From positions 43,848 to 107,847 of the forward strand of contig JACPNP010000018.1 in the NCBI GenBank assembly GCA_016185365.1: a DNA stretch of 64,000 bases, written 5' to 3'. The position numbers and the translations under genes were made by a program. This stretch comes from Terriglobales bacterium (GTDB lineage: Bacteria > Acidobacteriota > Terriglobia > Terriglobales > Acidobacteriaceae). The notes beneath the pieces were generated by a model. That model was given only the letters and a program-made list of their open reading frames with translations. It was not told where the DNA came from and ran no database searches. Positions 39,818 to 50,354 of this stretch are shown here, piece after piece. How positions within the stretch are numbered: position 1 is the first letter of the stretch; each line of letters starts with the position of its first letter.

Positions 39818-40063
39818 CTACTTCAGATCGCCGAGGTGGGCCGCGAGTTTTTTATAGAGGTTCCGGCTGAAATTTGCGGGCAGAGTGAACGTGCGCCCAT
39901 CGCCGACCAGGGTGATCACATTCTTGGCCCCGTCCAGGATCGCGCTGCAATGATGGCAGGTGGCAAAATGCGCCTCCATCCGCGCGCGCAACTCCGGATC
40001 GACCTCTTTGTCGATAAAGTTCGAAATCTCCCGCATGACCTCGCGGCAGCTAATCTCCAGCAT
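39818..40063 (-). CDS. Anti-sigma factor, zf-HC2 type
   Basis: MLEISCREVMREISNFIDKEVDPELRARMEAHFATCHHCSAILDG; overlaps the end of the sigma factor gene. Confidence 0.82.
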   Translation of the reverse strand: MLEISCREVMREISNFIDKEVDPELRARMEAHFATCHHCSAILDGAKNVITLVGDGRTFTLPANFSRNLYKKLAAHLGDLK

Positions 40064-40745
40064 GGGCCCTCTTTTTCTCCGGTTCCTTGGCTGGACCTTC
40101 CATCCATCCGGCGCCCCATCCCGGGGCAAGTTTGTCCCGCATCTGCAACCGCGCCCGCAACAGCCGGGTCTTAACGGTGGACTGCGTGACGCCGAGCGCC
40201 TCCGCCGTCTCCTCGATGCTCAGGTTCTGCACGTCCCGCAGCACGAAGACCTCGCGATAGATGGGCGAGAGCGACGCCAACGCGTTGGCGATGGCCCTGC
40301 GCACTTCGTTCCGTTCCAGAGTCTCGGCCGGGATCTCGCGCCAGTCCTGATAATCCTTGGGCAAGTACTGCCCGTCGTCATCCTGCAGGCCGGCGTCGGT
40401 CGATTCGTACAAGTGGCGCCGGTCCTTGCGCAACTTCATCCGGGCCTCATTGATCGTGATCTGGATGACCCAAGTGCTGAACTTTGACTCCGCGCGGAAT
40501 GTCTTGAGATGCATGAAGGCCTTGAGGACCGCCTCCTGGGCCACATCTTCGGCATCCGCCTCGTTCTGCAGGACCGAATACGCCGCCATATAGATGCTGC
40601 GCTCGTAGGGCCGCACCAGCTCGTAATAGGCCTCGTTCTGCCCTTGCTTCACGCGCTCGATCAGGCCGGCTTCGTCGCGACCGGGTTGGAATTTGCTCGT
40701 GGCCACAAGTCCCATCACCAGGAACAACACCTGGGCTGTGCTCAT
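40050..40745 (-). CDS. ECF RNA polymerase sigma factor
   Basis: DAEDVAQEAVLKAFMHLKTFRAESKFSTWVIQITINEARMKLRKDRR and LSPIYREVFVLRDVQNLSIEETAEALGVTQSTVKTRLLRARLQMRDKL; start inferred at MSTAQVLFLVMG. Same frame as the upstream debranching enzyme. Confidence 0.88.
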   Translation of the reverse strand: MSTAQVLFLVMGLVATSKFQPGRDEAGLIERVKQGQNEAYYELVRPYERSIYMAAYSVLQNEADAEDVAQEAVLKAFMHLKTFRAESKFSTWVIQITINEARMKLRKDRRHLYESTDAGLQDDDGQYLPKDYQDWREIPAETLERNEVRRAIANALASLSPIYREVFVLRDVQNLSIEETAEALGVTQSTVKTRLLRARLQMRDKLAPGWGAGWMEGPAKEPEKKRAHAGD

Positions 40746-43058
40746 CACCGCCAGCGATTGTCCGCAAAACCAGTGAGCCATCGACTCCGGACTTTCCCTG
40801 GCACTGTCTTGAAAACAACCCATTATAGGGCAGCGTGCGATCAGCCAGTCTGCAAAGATCCCGGGCGTGAACACACGGATACCACGCCCGTCACAGGTAA
40901 GATTCGCTGCTCCGGAAAAAGTTACAAGGCGACACGGCCAAACCCAGGGCTTGACCACGACCGCCGCCTTCCGCGAAGTGCTTTTCTTTGAAGACTTTAC
41001 AGGCTCCTGCCCGAGCTCATCCAGAAGGCATCTCAGCACTTCGGCCACGCTCCATGCCTGCGCGATACAGCCACCGGGATGCTGCGGAGCATCACCGTCG
41101 AAGACTTCGGAGATGTGTCCCAGTCCTGCTTCGGTCAGATGTTCAAGCAACGGGCGCAGGAATCCGGCGGCATCCTTGCGCGAATCTTCCGAGTAGCCAT
41201 GCACGCGAAGATAAGCGGTGAGGAAGGGTCCGATCAGCCACGGCCAGACCGTGCCCTGGTGATACGCCGAGTCGCGGCTGACCACGCCGCCTTGATACTT
41301 TCCGACATAACCGCTGCAATGCGGCGAGAGCGAGCGCAGACCATAAGGCGTTAGTAGCTGTTCCTGTACTACTGCCACTATTTTCCGGGCTTGCTCACCT
41401 TCGATCAGCGGATGCGGCAGGCTGACGGCAAAGATCTGGTTCGGACGAATGGCGGCGTCCTTCTGATCGAACTCGATCACGTCATAGAGGCACCCGGCTT
41501 CCGCATTCCAGAACTTCTCCTGGAAGCCGGTTTTGGCTTTCTCCGCCATGGCCCGGTAGAGGATGGCATCGGAGGTGTGGCCGAATTCCTCTGACCAATC
41601 TTCCATCACGCGCAGCGCGTTGTACCAGAGCGCTTGGATCTCAACCGGCTTGCCGCGACGGGGTGTGACCACCCAGTCCCCGATGCGGGCGTCCATCCAG
41701 GTCAACTGCTGATGTTCGGCGCCGCCGGCGAGCAGGCCGTCTGCGTCTACCTTGATGTTGTGCCGCGTGCCTTTCACGTGCCACTCGATGATGTCCTGCA
41801 AGACCGGGTAAAGACGCTTTAGCACGAAGTCGCGGTCGCCACTGCGTTTTCCGTACTGGTGCGCGGCGTGAAAGAACCACAGGGTGGCGTCAATGGTGTT
41901 GAATTCGGGCGCTTCGTCGAAGTCGGGAAAGCGGTTGGGCAGCATCCCCTGGCTGACACTCTCGGCGAAGGTCTCAAGTACGTCCTTGGCGACCTCGTAG
42001 CGGCCTGTGGAAAGCGTGAGGCCCGGCAGTGAGATCATCGTGTCGCGGCCCCAGTCGCTGAACCAATGGTAGCCGGCGATGATGGTCTCATGTTCCCCAC
42101 GGGCCACGATGTACTGTTCGGCGGCCACACGCAAAATGCCGGCGTTGTTCATCAGGTCAGGGAAGCGGGTGTTCACCGGCGGCGCGCCCATGATGCGCTT
42201 CCGGCGCTGGACCTCATTCTTGCGCATCGCCGGGACTTGAGACACCTCGCGCGGTTCGAGTGACGCCACGACTGTGGCTTCGGGTGTTTTCGCGGAGAGC
42301 CCGAAATGCAGAGCAAAGGGACTGTAAAGGTCCTCGCTGAAGTCGAGGCCGCGATCGCGTTCCGCGGCATACTCAAAATTGTTGTACCAGAAGCCCTCCT
42401 GGTCCAGTGTCTGCGCGTTGTGGGCAAAGTGCAGCGCGGGCAGATTCGAGTACGGCCGGATGCTGACCCGGCCCTCGCTATCATTCAGGATCGCCTGTAC
42501 GTTGCCATTTGCCTGCGCCAGGGAGTGATAGTCACGGAAGGCGATCAGCGGCCTCAATTCCAGGCGGCAGTCTGATACCGGTGTTCCACCGTGTTCCCAG
42601 TCCGTCACTTTGTACTGCGCCACCACGGTATTTTCGCCGTGCGGCATGAAGACGGATTTCTCGATCTCGACCCCGCCGACGTGAAACGTGAAGACGGGAA
42701 ATGGCTCCAGACGAAAGCGCCGCAGGAACTGGAACCCGAGAGGATGGATCGCGCCCGGATACTGATTGGTGGAGAGTTCAAACCGCTCACCCTGGACGAT
42801 GACCGCTTCTTCGAACTTGGAGAGCAGCACCGTACGCAGCACCGGCGGGTGCAGGGAGGCGACCAGCAGGCCGTGGTAGCGGCGCGTGTTCGCGCCCAGG
42901 ATCGACGACGAGGCGTATCCGCCGAGGCCGTTGGTCTCCATCCATTCTCTACCGAGCGCTGTGGGCATGTCGGTGCAGATCTTCCAGCCGAGTTCGATCA
43001 TGGTTCGGCTCCTGTCCTGCGATGTATCGCAGCGGAAAAGGTTTCGTGGTTCGCGCAT
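40746..43058 (-). CDS. Glycogen debranching enzyme (amylo-alpha-1,6-glucosidase type); no stop before the sigma factor
   Basis: EWMETNGLGGYASSSILGANTRRYHGLLVA, GYHWFSDWGRDTMISLPGLTL, GTVWPWLIGPFLTAYL; recognisable domain ends near 41020 (LRCLLDELGQ); frame stays open into the sigma gene to 40050. Confidence 0.85.
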
Positions 43059-43071
43059 TACCGAAGCGCGA

Positions 43072-43101
43072 AAAATGGCGAGGGACGCTCCGGTCCCTCG
43101 C
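43072..43101 (-). terminator. Putative intrinsic terminator of the SDR gene
   Basis: Minus strand GCGAGGGAC-CGGAGC-GTCCCTCGC followed by CATTTTTCG. Confidence 0.6.
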
Positions 43102-43120
43102 GCGCCAAAAAATGGGCCGC

Positions 43121-43924
43121 CTAGCCGCCGGTGGCGAAGCCCGGATAGAGCGTCATACCGCCGTCCACGAACAGCGTGGTGCCGGTGACATACTCGGATT
43201 CATCGGAGGCGAGCCAAACGGCCGCATTGCCGATGTCCGATGGCTCGCCCACACGCTCATACGGGATGAGCGTCAGCAGCGACTTGAGCGCTTCGGGTGA
43301 TTCCCAGGCCGACCGGTTGATCGGTGTCTTGATGGCGCCGGGCCCGATGCTGTTCACCCGTATCTTCATCGGCGCCAGTTCCTGCGCGATGCTCTTCATG
43401 AACAGCATTACGCCGCCCTTGGAGGCCGCATAGTTCACATGGCCGGCCCACGGGATCACTTCATGCACGGAACTCATGCAGATGATCTTGCCCAGGGACT
43501 TGGAGTACGGCTGGAAGCCGCGGCGCAGGAATTCGCGCACCGCCTCCCGCGCGCACAGGAATTGCCCGGTCAGGTTCACGTCGAGCACGAACTTCCATTG
43601 CTCCAGCGTCATGTCCTTGAAAGCGGCATCGCGCTGCAACCCGGCGTTGTTCACCAGCACGTCGATGGTGCCGAACTGCTTGACCATCTCGGCGAACATG
43701 GCCTGCACTTCATTCTCCTTGCTGACGTCGGCCTGCAGCGCGATCGCAGTGCCGCCATCGTTGTTGATCTCATTCACCACGGCGTCCGCGTCCTTCGCGG
43801 TCACCGCCACGGGATGATTGACCACGACCTTGGCGCCTTCCCGCGCCAGGGCGATGGCCGTCGCCTTGCCGATGCCGGAGCTTGCGCCCGTCACCAGAGC
43901 GGCCTGTCCTTTGAGTCGGTCCAT
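43121..43924 (-). CDS. SDR family oxidoreductase, glucose 1-dehydrogenase-like
   Basis: ALVTGASSGIGKATAIALAREGAKVVVNH, NNAG, YAASKGGVMLFMKSIAQELAP, C-terminal DGGMTLYPGFATGG. Confidence 0.88.
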   Translation of the reverse strand: MDRLKGQAALVTGASSGIGKATAIALAREGAKVVVNHPVAVTAKDADAVVNEINNDGGTAIALQADVSKENEVQAMFAEMVKQFGTIDVLVNNAGLQRDAAFKDMTLEQWKFVLDVNLTGQFLCAREAVREFLRRGFQPYSKSLGKIICMSSVHEVIPWAGHVNYAASKGGVMLFMKSIAQELAPMKIRVNSIGPGAIKTPINRSAWESPEALKSLLTLIPYERVGEPSDIGNAAVWLASDESEYVTGTTLFVDGGMTLYPGFATGG

Positions 43925-43945
43925 GATGGTATGTGTCCTTCTTCC

Positions 43946-46741
43946 TTATGATTTGCGTCCTGCCGTCGCCGGCCGGCGCGCGGATTTCTTCTTCAGGTCC
44001 TTGGCCGTCTCCGCTTTTGCCGGAGCCTTGCTGATCGATTCCAGTTCGGCCTCGATCACCGCATACGGATCACCGGACTGCTGCAACAGTTTCGCGACCA
44101 CGCCGGTCCAGCCGGTCTGATGGCTGGCGCCGACGCCGCGCCCCGTGTCGCCGTGGAAATACTCGTAGAACAGCACCAGGTCCTGCCAATGCGGATCGTT
44201 CTGCAACAGGGTATGGTCGCCGTTGACCGGGCGCCTGCCCCCGCGGTCGCGCAGGAAGAGCATAGAGAGCCGTTGTGACAACTCCTTCGCCACCTCCCAC
44301 AGCGTCATCATGTTGCCGGAGCCGGTCGGGCACTCGACACGGAAATCCGGGCCGAGGTAGTAATCGAACCGTTGCAACGACTCGATGAGCAGATAATTCA
44401 CCGGCATCCAGATCGGACCGCGCCAGTTGGAGTTGCCCCCGAACAGACCGGTCGAGGATTCGCCCGGCTCATAGTCCACGCGGAACTCCTCGCCATGCAC
44501 TTGGAAGCGGTATGGATCGTCCTTGTGGCGGCGCGAGATGGCGCGGATGCCATACGGCGAGAGGAACTCATTCTCGTCCAGCATGATCTTGAGCACACGG
44601 CGCAACTGGTCCGGATTCACGATGGACATCAAACGCCGCTCTCGCGCTCCCTGCGTCTTCATGCAGGCGATGTTCTTGGTCAACTCCGGCCGGTTCTTGA
44701 TGAACCACTCCATCCGGCGCTTGAATCCGGGCAAGCGGTCGAGCAAGGCATTGTCCAGCGTCTCCACCGCATAGAGCGGGATCAATCCGACCATGGAGCG
44801 GACCTTGAGCGGGATGTGATGGCCATCGGTGAGATGGAGCACGTCGTAGAAAAAGCCGTCTTCTTCATCCCAGAGACTGGTGCCGTCAGCGCCGCGATGG
44901 TTCATCGCGTCCGCGATATAGAGGAAGTGCTCCCAGAACTTGCTGGCCACGTCCTCATAGGCAGGATTTTCGGATGCCAGCTCCAGCGCGATGGCCAGCA
45001 GATTAAGGCAGTACATGGCCATCCAGCTGGTTCCGTCCGATTGTTCGATGAACCCGCCCGTGGGCAGCGGCCGCGACCGATCAAACACCCCGATGTTGTC
45101 CAGCCCGAGGAAACCGCCCTCAAAAATGTTGTTGCCTTCCGTGTCCTTGCGGTTCACCCACCAGGTGAAGTTCAGCATCAATTTGTGGAAGACCTTCTCC
45201 AGAAAAGCGCGATCGCCCTTGCCAAAACGCTTCTTTTCGATCTGATAGACGCGCAGTGAGGCCCAGGCATGCACGGGAGGATTCACGTCGCCGAAGGCCC
45301 ACTCATACGCCGGGATCTGCCCGTTGGGGTGCATGTACCATTCGCGCACCATGAGCATGAGCTGTTCCTTGGCGAAATCGGAATCGACCAGCGCCAGCGA
45401 GATGCAATGAAAGGCGAGGTCCCAGGCCGCAAACCACGGATACTCCCACTTGTCGGGCATGGAGAGCACATCGGCGTTGTACATGTGCGGCCAGTCGCTG
45501 TTGCGGCCCTGATCGCGCCCTTTGGGGGGAGCGGGCTGCGCCGGATCGCCTTCCAGCCAGCGTTCCGCCTCGTAGTGGTAATACTGTTTCGACCACAACA
45601 TGCCCGCCAGCGCCTGGCGCATCACGTTCTTGCCGTCCGCAGTGAGCGTGGCTGGAATCACAGTGGCATAGAACTCGTCCGCTTCCGCCTTGCGCGCCGC
45701 GAACACGGCGCTGAAATCCTTGCCCAATGGGTCCTTGTCATCATCGGACCAAAGCTCGTTGGTGAATCGCAAGCGGAACTTGCGTTCCTCGCCCGGCTTG
45801 AGGGTCATGCTGAAGCGCGCGGCGGCCTTTGTACCCTTGCGTTCCGGATTCACCGCATCGGTCTTGCCGTGGATGATGAATTCATGGAACGCATCCTTCA
45901 CATACGGTTGGGCATTCTTGCCGCCGAACAGACGCTCCGCATTGGTCTCATTCTCAGTGAATAGGAATTGGCAACGCTCCTGAGAGTACAGATAGCGCTC
46001 CCCGTAATAGAGGTCGTTCAATTCGATGAAGTCACGCAGCCCGGACTGGCCCTCGGCCTTCCGCAGGCTTGGTCGAGGTGCCGCATGGTCCCAGGACCAT
46101 GTATTGCGGAACCAGATGGTGGGTAACAGGTCAAGATAGGCTTCTTCCGGTCCGCGGTTGGCGACCGTGATCTCAATGAGGATGTCCTCCGCGGCCGCCT
46201 TGGCGTATTCCACGAGCACGTCGAAATAGCGGTTGTCCGCGAACACACCGGTGTCGATCAGTTCATACTCGCCTTCGTTCTTCGCCCGCCGGCGGTTCTC
46301 TTCCAATAGCTCCGCATAGGGAAAAGCTGCCTGGGGGTACTTGTACAGATACTTCATGTAGGAGTGCGTCGGCGTGCTGTCGAGGTAGAAGTAATATTCC
46401 TTCACGTCCTCGCCGTGATTGCCCTCGCTCCCAGTGAGGCCGAAGAGCCGCTCTTTGAGGATCGGGTCTTTGCCGTTCCACAAGGCCAGCGCGAAACAGA
46501 TGTGCTGGTGACGATCACAGATCCCGGCCAGACCGTCTTCATTCCAGCGATAGGCGCGGGAACGCGCGTGGTCATGCGGGAAATAGTCCCAGGCCGTGCC
46601 GTTGGCGCTGTAGTCCTCGCGCACCGTGCCCCAGGCGCGTTCGGCGACATACGGGCCCCAGCGCTTCCAGTGACTGATGCGGTCACTCGACTCCCGCAAC
46701 CGTTGGGATTCCTTCGTTTCCTGTACTTTCGTGAGATCCAT
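43946..46741 (-). CDS. MGH1/GH63-like glycoside hydrolase (glucosidase)
   Basis: About 930 aa; [88 protein letters not shown]. Confidence 0.85.
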   Translation of the reverse strand: MDLTKVQETKESQRLRESSDRISHWKRWGPYVAERAWGTVREDYSANGTAWDYFPHDHARSRAYRWNEDGLAGICDRHQHICFALALWNGKDPILKERLFGLTGSEGNHGEDVKEYYFYLDSTPTHSYMKYLYKYPQAAFPYAELLEENRRRAKNEGEYELIDTGVFADNRYFDVLVEYAKAAAEDILIEITVANRGPEEAYLDLLPTIWFRNTWSWDHAAPRPSLRKAEGQSGLRDFIELNDLYYGERYLYSQERCQFLFTENETNAERLFGGKNAQPYVKDAFHEFIIHGKTDAVNPERKGTKAAARFSMTLKPGEERKFRLRFTNELWSDDDKDPLGKDFSAVFAARKAEADEFYATVIPATLTADGKNVMRQALAGMLWSKQYYHYEAERWLEGDPAQPAPPKGRDQGRNSDWPHMYNADVLSMPDKWEYPWFAAWDLAFHCISLALVDSDFAKEQLMLMVREWYMHPNGQIPAYEWAFGDVNPPVHAWASLRVYQIEKKRFGKGDRAFLEKVFHKLMLNFTWWVNRKDTEGNNIFEGGFLGLDNIGVFDRSRPLPTGGFIEQSDGTSWMAMYCLNLLAIALELASENPAYEDVASKFWEHFLYIADAMNHRGADGTSLWDEEDGFFYDVLHLTDGHHIPLKVRSMVGLIPLYAVETLDNALLDRLPGFKRRMEWFIKNRPELTKNIACMKTQGARERRLMSIVNPDQLRRVLKIMLDENEFLSPYGIRAISRRHKDDPYRFQVHGEEFRVDYEPGESSTGLFGGNSNWRGPIWMPVNYLLIESLQRFDYYLGPDFRVECPTGSGNMMTLWEVAKELSQRLSMLFLRDRGGRRPVNGDHTLLQNDPHWQDLVLFYEYFHGDTGRGVGASHQTGWTGVVAKLLQQSGDPYAVIEAELESISKAPAKAETAKDLKKKSARRPATAGRKS

Positions 46742-46791
46742 GACTTCCTGTCCTGCCTGCGCGGGATTGGGGACGCGTGAACCGTGCCGCG

Positions 46792-47772
46792 TCATTGTGT
46801 CAACTTCATGGCGTGACCGTCCGGGTCACGCACGATCACTGCCCTTGCTCCGCCAACCTTGACCACATCGCTTGAAACCATCGGAGCTTTGGCGCTGCGC
46901 ACACTGGGCGCTAGCGCATCCAGTGCGGGCGCGAGCAGCGTGGTCTGCCAGTAGAGCAGATCGTTGGCCTGCAGGTCCGCCGGCGCCGGGCGCCCGTCCC
47001 GTGGAGCAAGATACTCCAAAAACTCGATCCCGGGGCCGGACTCACCGCGCACCGCCGTGATATGAAGCCGCGCGCCGAATACGTTGTTCAAGTGCTCTTG
47101 TTCCGTCCCGTGATTCTCGCTCTCCCCGGCCACGCGCAGGCCAAGCAGGTCACGATAGAACTTCAGGCTCGCCTCGGTGTCGGAGACCACGATGGCCGTG
47201 TGGTCGATGCCCAGAAAAAGTTGCGCCTTGTTTTGCCACTTCGGCTGGCCCTTGCCGGCGGGGAAGCTGAGGACCTCGAGAAAGTGTCCATCCGGGTCGC
47301 GGAAATAGAACGCTCGGACCCCGGCCGCGCCTTTGTTCCACTCCGGGATGGTCTGGGGCCCCGTGGAGGCATGTTGGACTTTGTTCTGGCGCAGCCACGC
47401 GTAGGCTTTGTCCATGTCACTTACGATGATGGCGATATGCTGGAAGGCGCGGTCGTTCGGTCTCATGTCCACCGGGATGGGACGTCCCCTGGGCGCCAGG
47501 TATTCCGTCAACTCCAGCGTCTCCTCCCCCAGCTTCAACCGCACGATGCGCGCCCGCATGCCGAATACCCCGGTGAGGTGCTCATATGCCTCGCCCGCGA
47601 CCTCATCCTCTGAGATCTTCTGGAACATGAGCACGCGAGTAAAGAAGTCCACCGAGCGGTCCATGTCGCTCACGGTGAAGCCGACGGCTTCGACACCTTT
47701 GACCTGCGCGAGTAGCCGGTTGCCGGCGACGAGCAGCAGGACGAACACCAGGATGGGGCGAAGCTTACGCAC
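46792..47772 (-). CDS. VOC family protein with two glyoxalase-like domains, secreted
   Basis: Signal-like N-terminus; [24 protein letters not shown] and [26 protein letters not shown]. Confidence 0.85.
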   Translation of the reverse strand: MRKLRPILVFVLLLVAGNRLLAQVKGVEAVGFTVSDMDRSVDFFTRVLMFQKISEDEVAGEAYEHLTGVFGMRARIVRLKLGEETLELTEYLAPRGRPIPVDMRPNDRAFQHIAIIVSDMDKAYAWLRQNKVQHASTGPQTIPEWNKGAAGVRAFYFRDPDGHFLEVLSFPAGKGQPKWQNKAQLFLGIDHTAIVVSDTEASLKFYRDLLGLRVAGESENHGTEQEHLNNVFGARLHITAVRGESGPGIEFLEYLAPRDGRPAPADLQANDLLYWQTTLLAPALDALAPSVRSAKAPMVSSDVVKVGGARAVIVRDPDGHAMKLTQ

Positions 47773-49366
47773 GCGCTGAGACCTCTGCCGTATTCTTTAC
47801 GCCCAAGCGTCCCAACATATGGTCGCCCACGCGCAGCGCGTTGGCCATGATGGTCAGCGCCGGATTCACCGCCGCGCTTGACGGGAAGAAGCTGCCATCC
47901 ACCACATAAAGATTGTCCAGATCATGCGCCTTGCAATTTACATCGAGAGCGGAAGACTTCGCGTCTTTGCCGAAGCGGATCGTCCCATTCTGGTGGGCGA
48001 CTCCCGCTAATGGAATGCGTTGCCCCACGAACAGGCTGCGCGACAGCAGGCCTTGATGGCACTCATGCCCATGAATGCCGCAGCTGGCCTGATTCTGCAG
48101 CAGGTGCTTGAGCTTGTTCTGCAAGCGCGCATGCGCTTCCTGGTTGTTGGGCGTGTACGCCATCACGATCTCGCCCTTCTGGTTCAGGGTGACACGATTG
48201 TCAGGATCGGGAAGGTCTTCCGAAGTGAGCCAGAAATCAAGCGAGTGATTGGCCATCATTTCCAGCGACCAGCCAGGCGCGAAGAAGGGCGCGCCCGCGC
48301 GCAGTGTCTCGCCATCGAGCTTGCCCACGAAGGAGATGTGTCCCATGGGGAACTCCCACTCTTTAGATCCAAAATAAAAATCATTCACTCCGAGCGTCTT
48401 CTGGAACACGGTGGGGTTCGGGCATTTGGAGATGGCCATCATCACCGAATTCACATGGCCCATGTAATGCCGGCCCACAACATCAGAGCGGTTGGCCAGT
48501 CCATGCGGATGTTTGTCAGTGGCGGAGCGGAGCAACAACGCCGCCGAGTTGATCGCGCCGCAGGAGGCCACGACGATGTCCGCGGTATATGTCTCAGTGT
48601 TGCCGCCGCGCGTGACCTCCACACCGGTGACGGCCGTGCCGCCGGCGTTGGTCGCAAGTTTCTCGACTTTCGCATTGGTCAGCAGTGTGACGTTGGGAAA
48701 CTTCAGGGACGGCTCGACACAGCACGTATGCGCGTCACTCTTGGCGCCGACCAGACAAGGGAAGCCGTCGCAGGTGTTGCAGCGGATGCATTTGCTGGTG
48801 CGTGGGTCCTTCTCATCCAGCATGATGCCCAGGGGCACATGGAATGGTTTTAGTCCCTGCTTTGCCAGGTCATCATGCAGCGCCTGGATGCGCGGTTCGT
48901 GCGAGACGGCTGCGTACGGATAGGCTGAAGTCGAGCCCGGGTCCGTGGGGTCTTCTCCGCGCGTGCCGTGCACGTGATAGATGCGCTCGGCTTCGGTGTA
49001 ATACGGCTCCAGGTCGTCGTAGGAGATCGGCCAGGCGGGCGAGATGCCGCCATGATGTTTGATCTCCCCAAAGTCCTGGCGGCGCAGGCGGAACAGCGCC
49101 GAGCCATAGAATTTCGTGTTCCCGCCGACGTAATAATTCGTGTGGGGATGCAGTGGCTCGTCCTTCTCCGTGCGCCACACTTCCTTGGTGTTGTACTTGG
49201 CCTCGACGTTGACGACCCGGGGGTTCCAATTGTCTTTCTCCCGCGGGACGTAGTCGCCGCGCTCCAGCACCAGGATGCGCTTGCCGCTGGGCGCCAGCTT
49301 GTACAGCAACGTGCCGCCGCCGGCGCCGGTGCCGATGATGATGATGTCGTAATGATTCTGTGCCAT
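47765..49366 (-). CDS. GMC family oxidoreductase
   Basis: YDIIIIGTGAGGGTLLYKLAPSGKRILVLERGDY, ADIVVASCGAINSAALLLRSA, NLYVVDGSFFPSSAAVNPALTIMANALR. Confidence 0.92.
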   Translation of the reverse strand: MAQNHYDIIIIGTGAGGGTLLYKLAPSGKRILVLERGDYVPREKDNWNPRVVNVEAKYNTKEVWRTEKDEPLHPHTNYYVGGNTKFYGSALFRLRRQDFGEIKHHGGISPAWPISYDDLEPYYTEAERIYHVHGTRGEDPTDPGSTSAYPYAAVSHEPRIQALHDDLAKQGLKPFHVPLGIMLDEKDPRTSKCIRCNTCDGFPCLVGAKSDAHTCCVEPSLKFPNVTLLTNAKVEKLATNAGGTAVTGVEVTRGGNTETYTADIVVASCGAINSAALLLRSATDKHPHGLANRSDVVGRHYMGHVNSVMMAISKCPNPTVFQKTLGVNDFYFGSKEWEFPMGHISFVGKLDGETLRAGAPFFAPGWSLEMMANHSLDFWLTSEDLPDPDNRVTLNQKGEIVMAYTPNNQEAHARLQNKLKHLLQNQASCGIHGHECHQGLLSRSLFVGQRIPLAGVAHQNGTIRFGKDAKSSALDVNCKAHDLDNLYVVDGSFFPSSAAVNPALTIMANALRVGDHMLGRLGVKNTAEVSARA

Positions 49367-49487
49367 CTATGCTCCTCACGGCGGCTGCGCCGGTATGCAT
49401 GGTTTGACATGTCGGGAGGGACGAACAATGTCGCCCAACGGTGGAACCGGTCTTGCCTCCCAAACTCGGGCCCGGGGAACTACAGGA

Positions 49488-50339
49488 TCATCTGGCTGTC
49501 ACTTGTTGGGATTCCTGATGTTCGCAGAAGATACAGCGTTTGTCGTTATCGTGGTGCAACTTGGCGCAGCCGGGATGCCGATCCTGGAACAAGTACAACT
49601 CAGCCGCCGCCAGCATTCCCAGGACCGGAGCGACAAAATAGATCCACGCCCCGTCCCAAACGTGGGCGACCACGGCGGAAGCCACCGTCCGCGCTGGATT
49701 CATGCTCATCCCGCTCACCGGCGATTCCAGCGTGATGTAGGTGGCGACCAGGGCAGCGGCAAACAGTCCGGTGTATCGTCCCAGCCGCGCGTGGTTCGAA
49801 ACGTGCAGGATCACGGTCATCAGGATGGCGGTGATCAGGAATTCCGCCCCGAAGGCGGCCGTCCTGCCCCACATCCCGGGTACGGTGACCACGTAATTCA
49901 CGCTGGCATAGGCCAGTTTGTCGCCCAATACGAGCTGCGCAAGCCATACTCCCAACACGCCGCCGAGGAACTGGAACAGGACGTAAAATATCAAGTCCGG
50001 CCGCGAGACTTTTCCCAGTCGAAAGAACGTGATCGTGACCGCCGGGTTGAAGTGCGCGCCGGACCTCTTCCCAATTGGCGAAAAGATGATGGTGGCCGCG
50101 GTCACGCCCATGGCCAGCCCCATCAGCAACCGCCGGAGGAAATCATCCGGGACCGAGGCCGCGACCGCCGAGGACGGGTGATACAGGATCACGCCGAAGG
50201 TACACGCCGCGACCATAAAGATCCCCAACTCGGCGGCTTCCATCAGGTATTCGGGCCAGTGTCGCATCACAGTCTTCACGGGGTCCTCGTTACCGGTTCG
50301 ATCCGCACACGCAGACTTTCGCCGGCCTGCTGCGCGCAT
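49488..50339 (-). CDS. Aquaporin / MIP family channel
   Basis: Two NPA boxes: GAHFNPAVTITF and GMSMNPARTVAS; six hydrophobic segments. Confidence 0.85.
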   Translation of the reverse strand: MRAAGRRKSACADRTGNEDPVKTVMRHWPEYLMEAAELGIFMVAACTFGVILYHPSSAVAASVPDDFLRRLLMGLAMGVTAATIIFSPIGKRSGAHFNPAVTITFFRLGKVSRPDLIFYVLFQFLGGVLGVWLAQLVLGDKLAYASVNYVVTVPGMWGRTAAFGAEFLITAILMTVILHVSNHARLGRYTGLFAAALVATYITLESPVSGMSMNPARTVASAVVAHVWDGAWIYFVAPVLGMLAAAELYLFQDRHPGCAKLHHDNDKRCIFCEHQESQQVTAR

Positions 50340-50354
50340 CGTTACAAACGGGTC

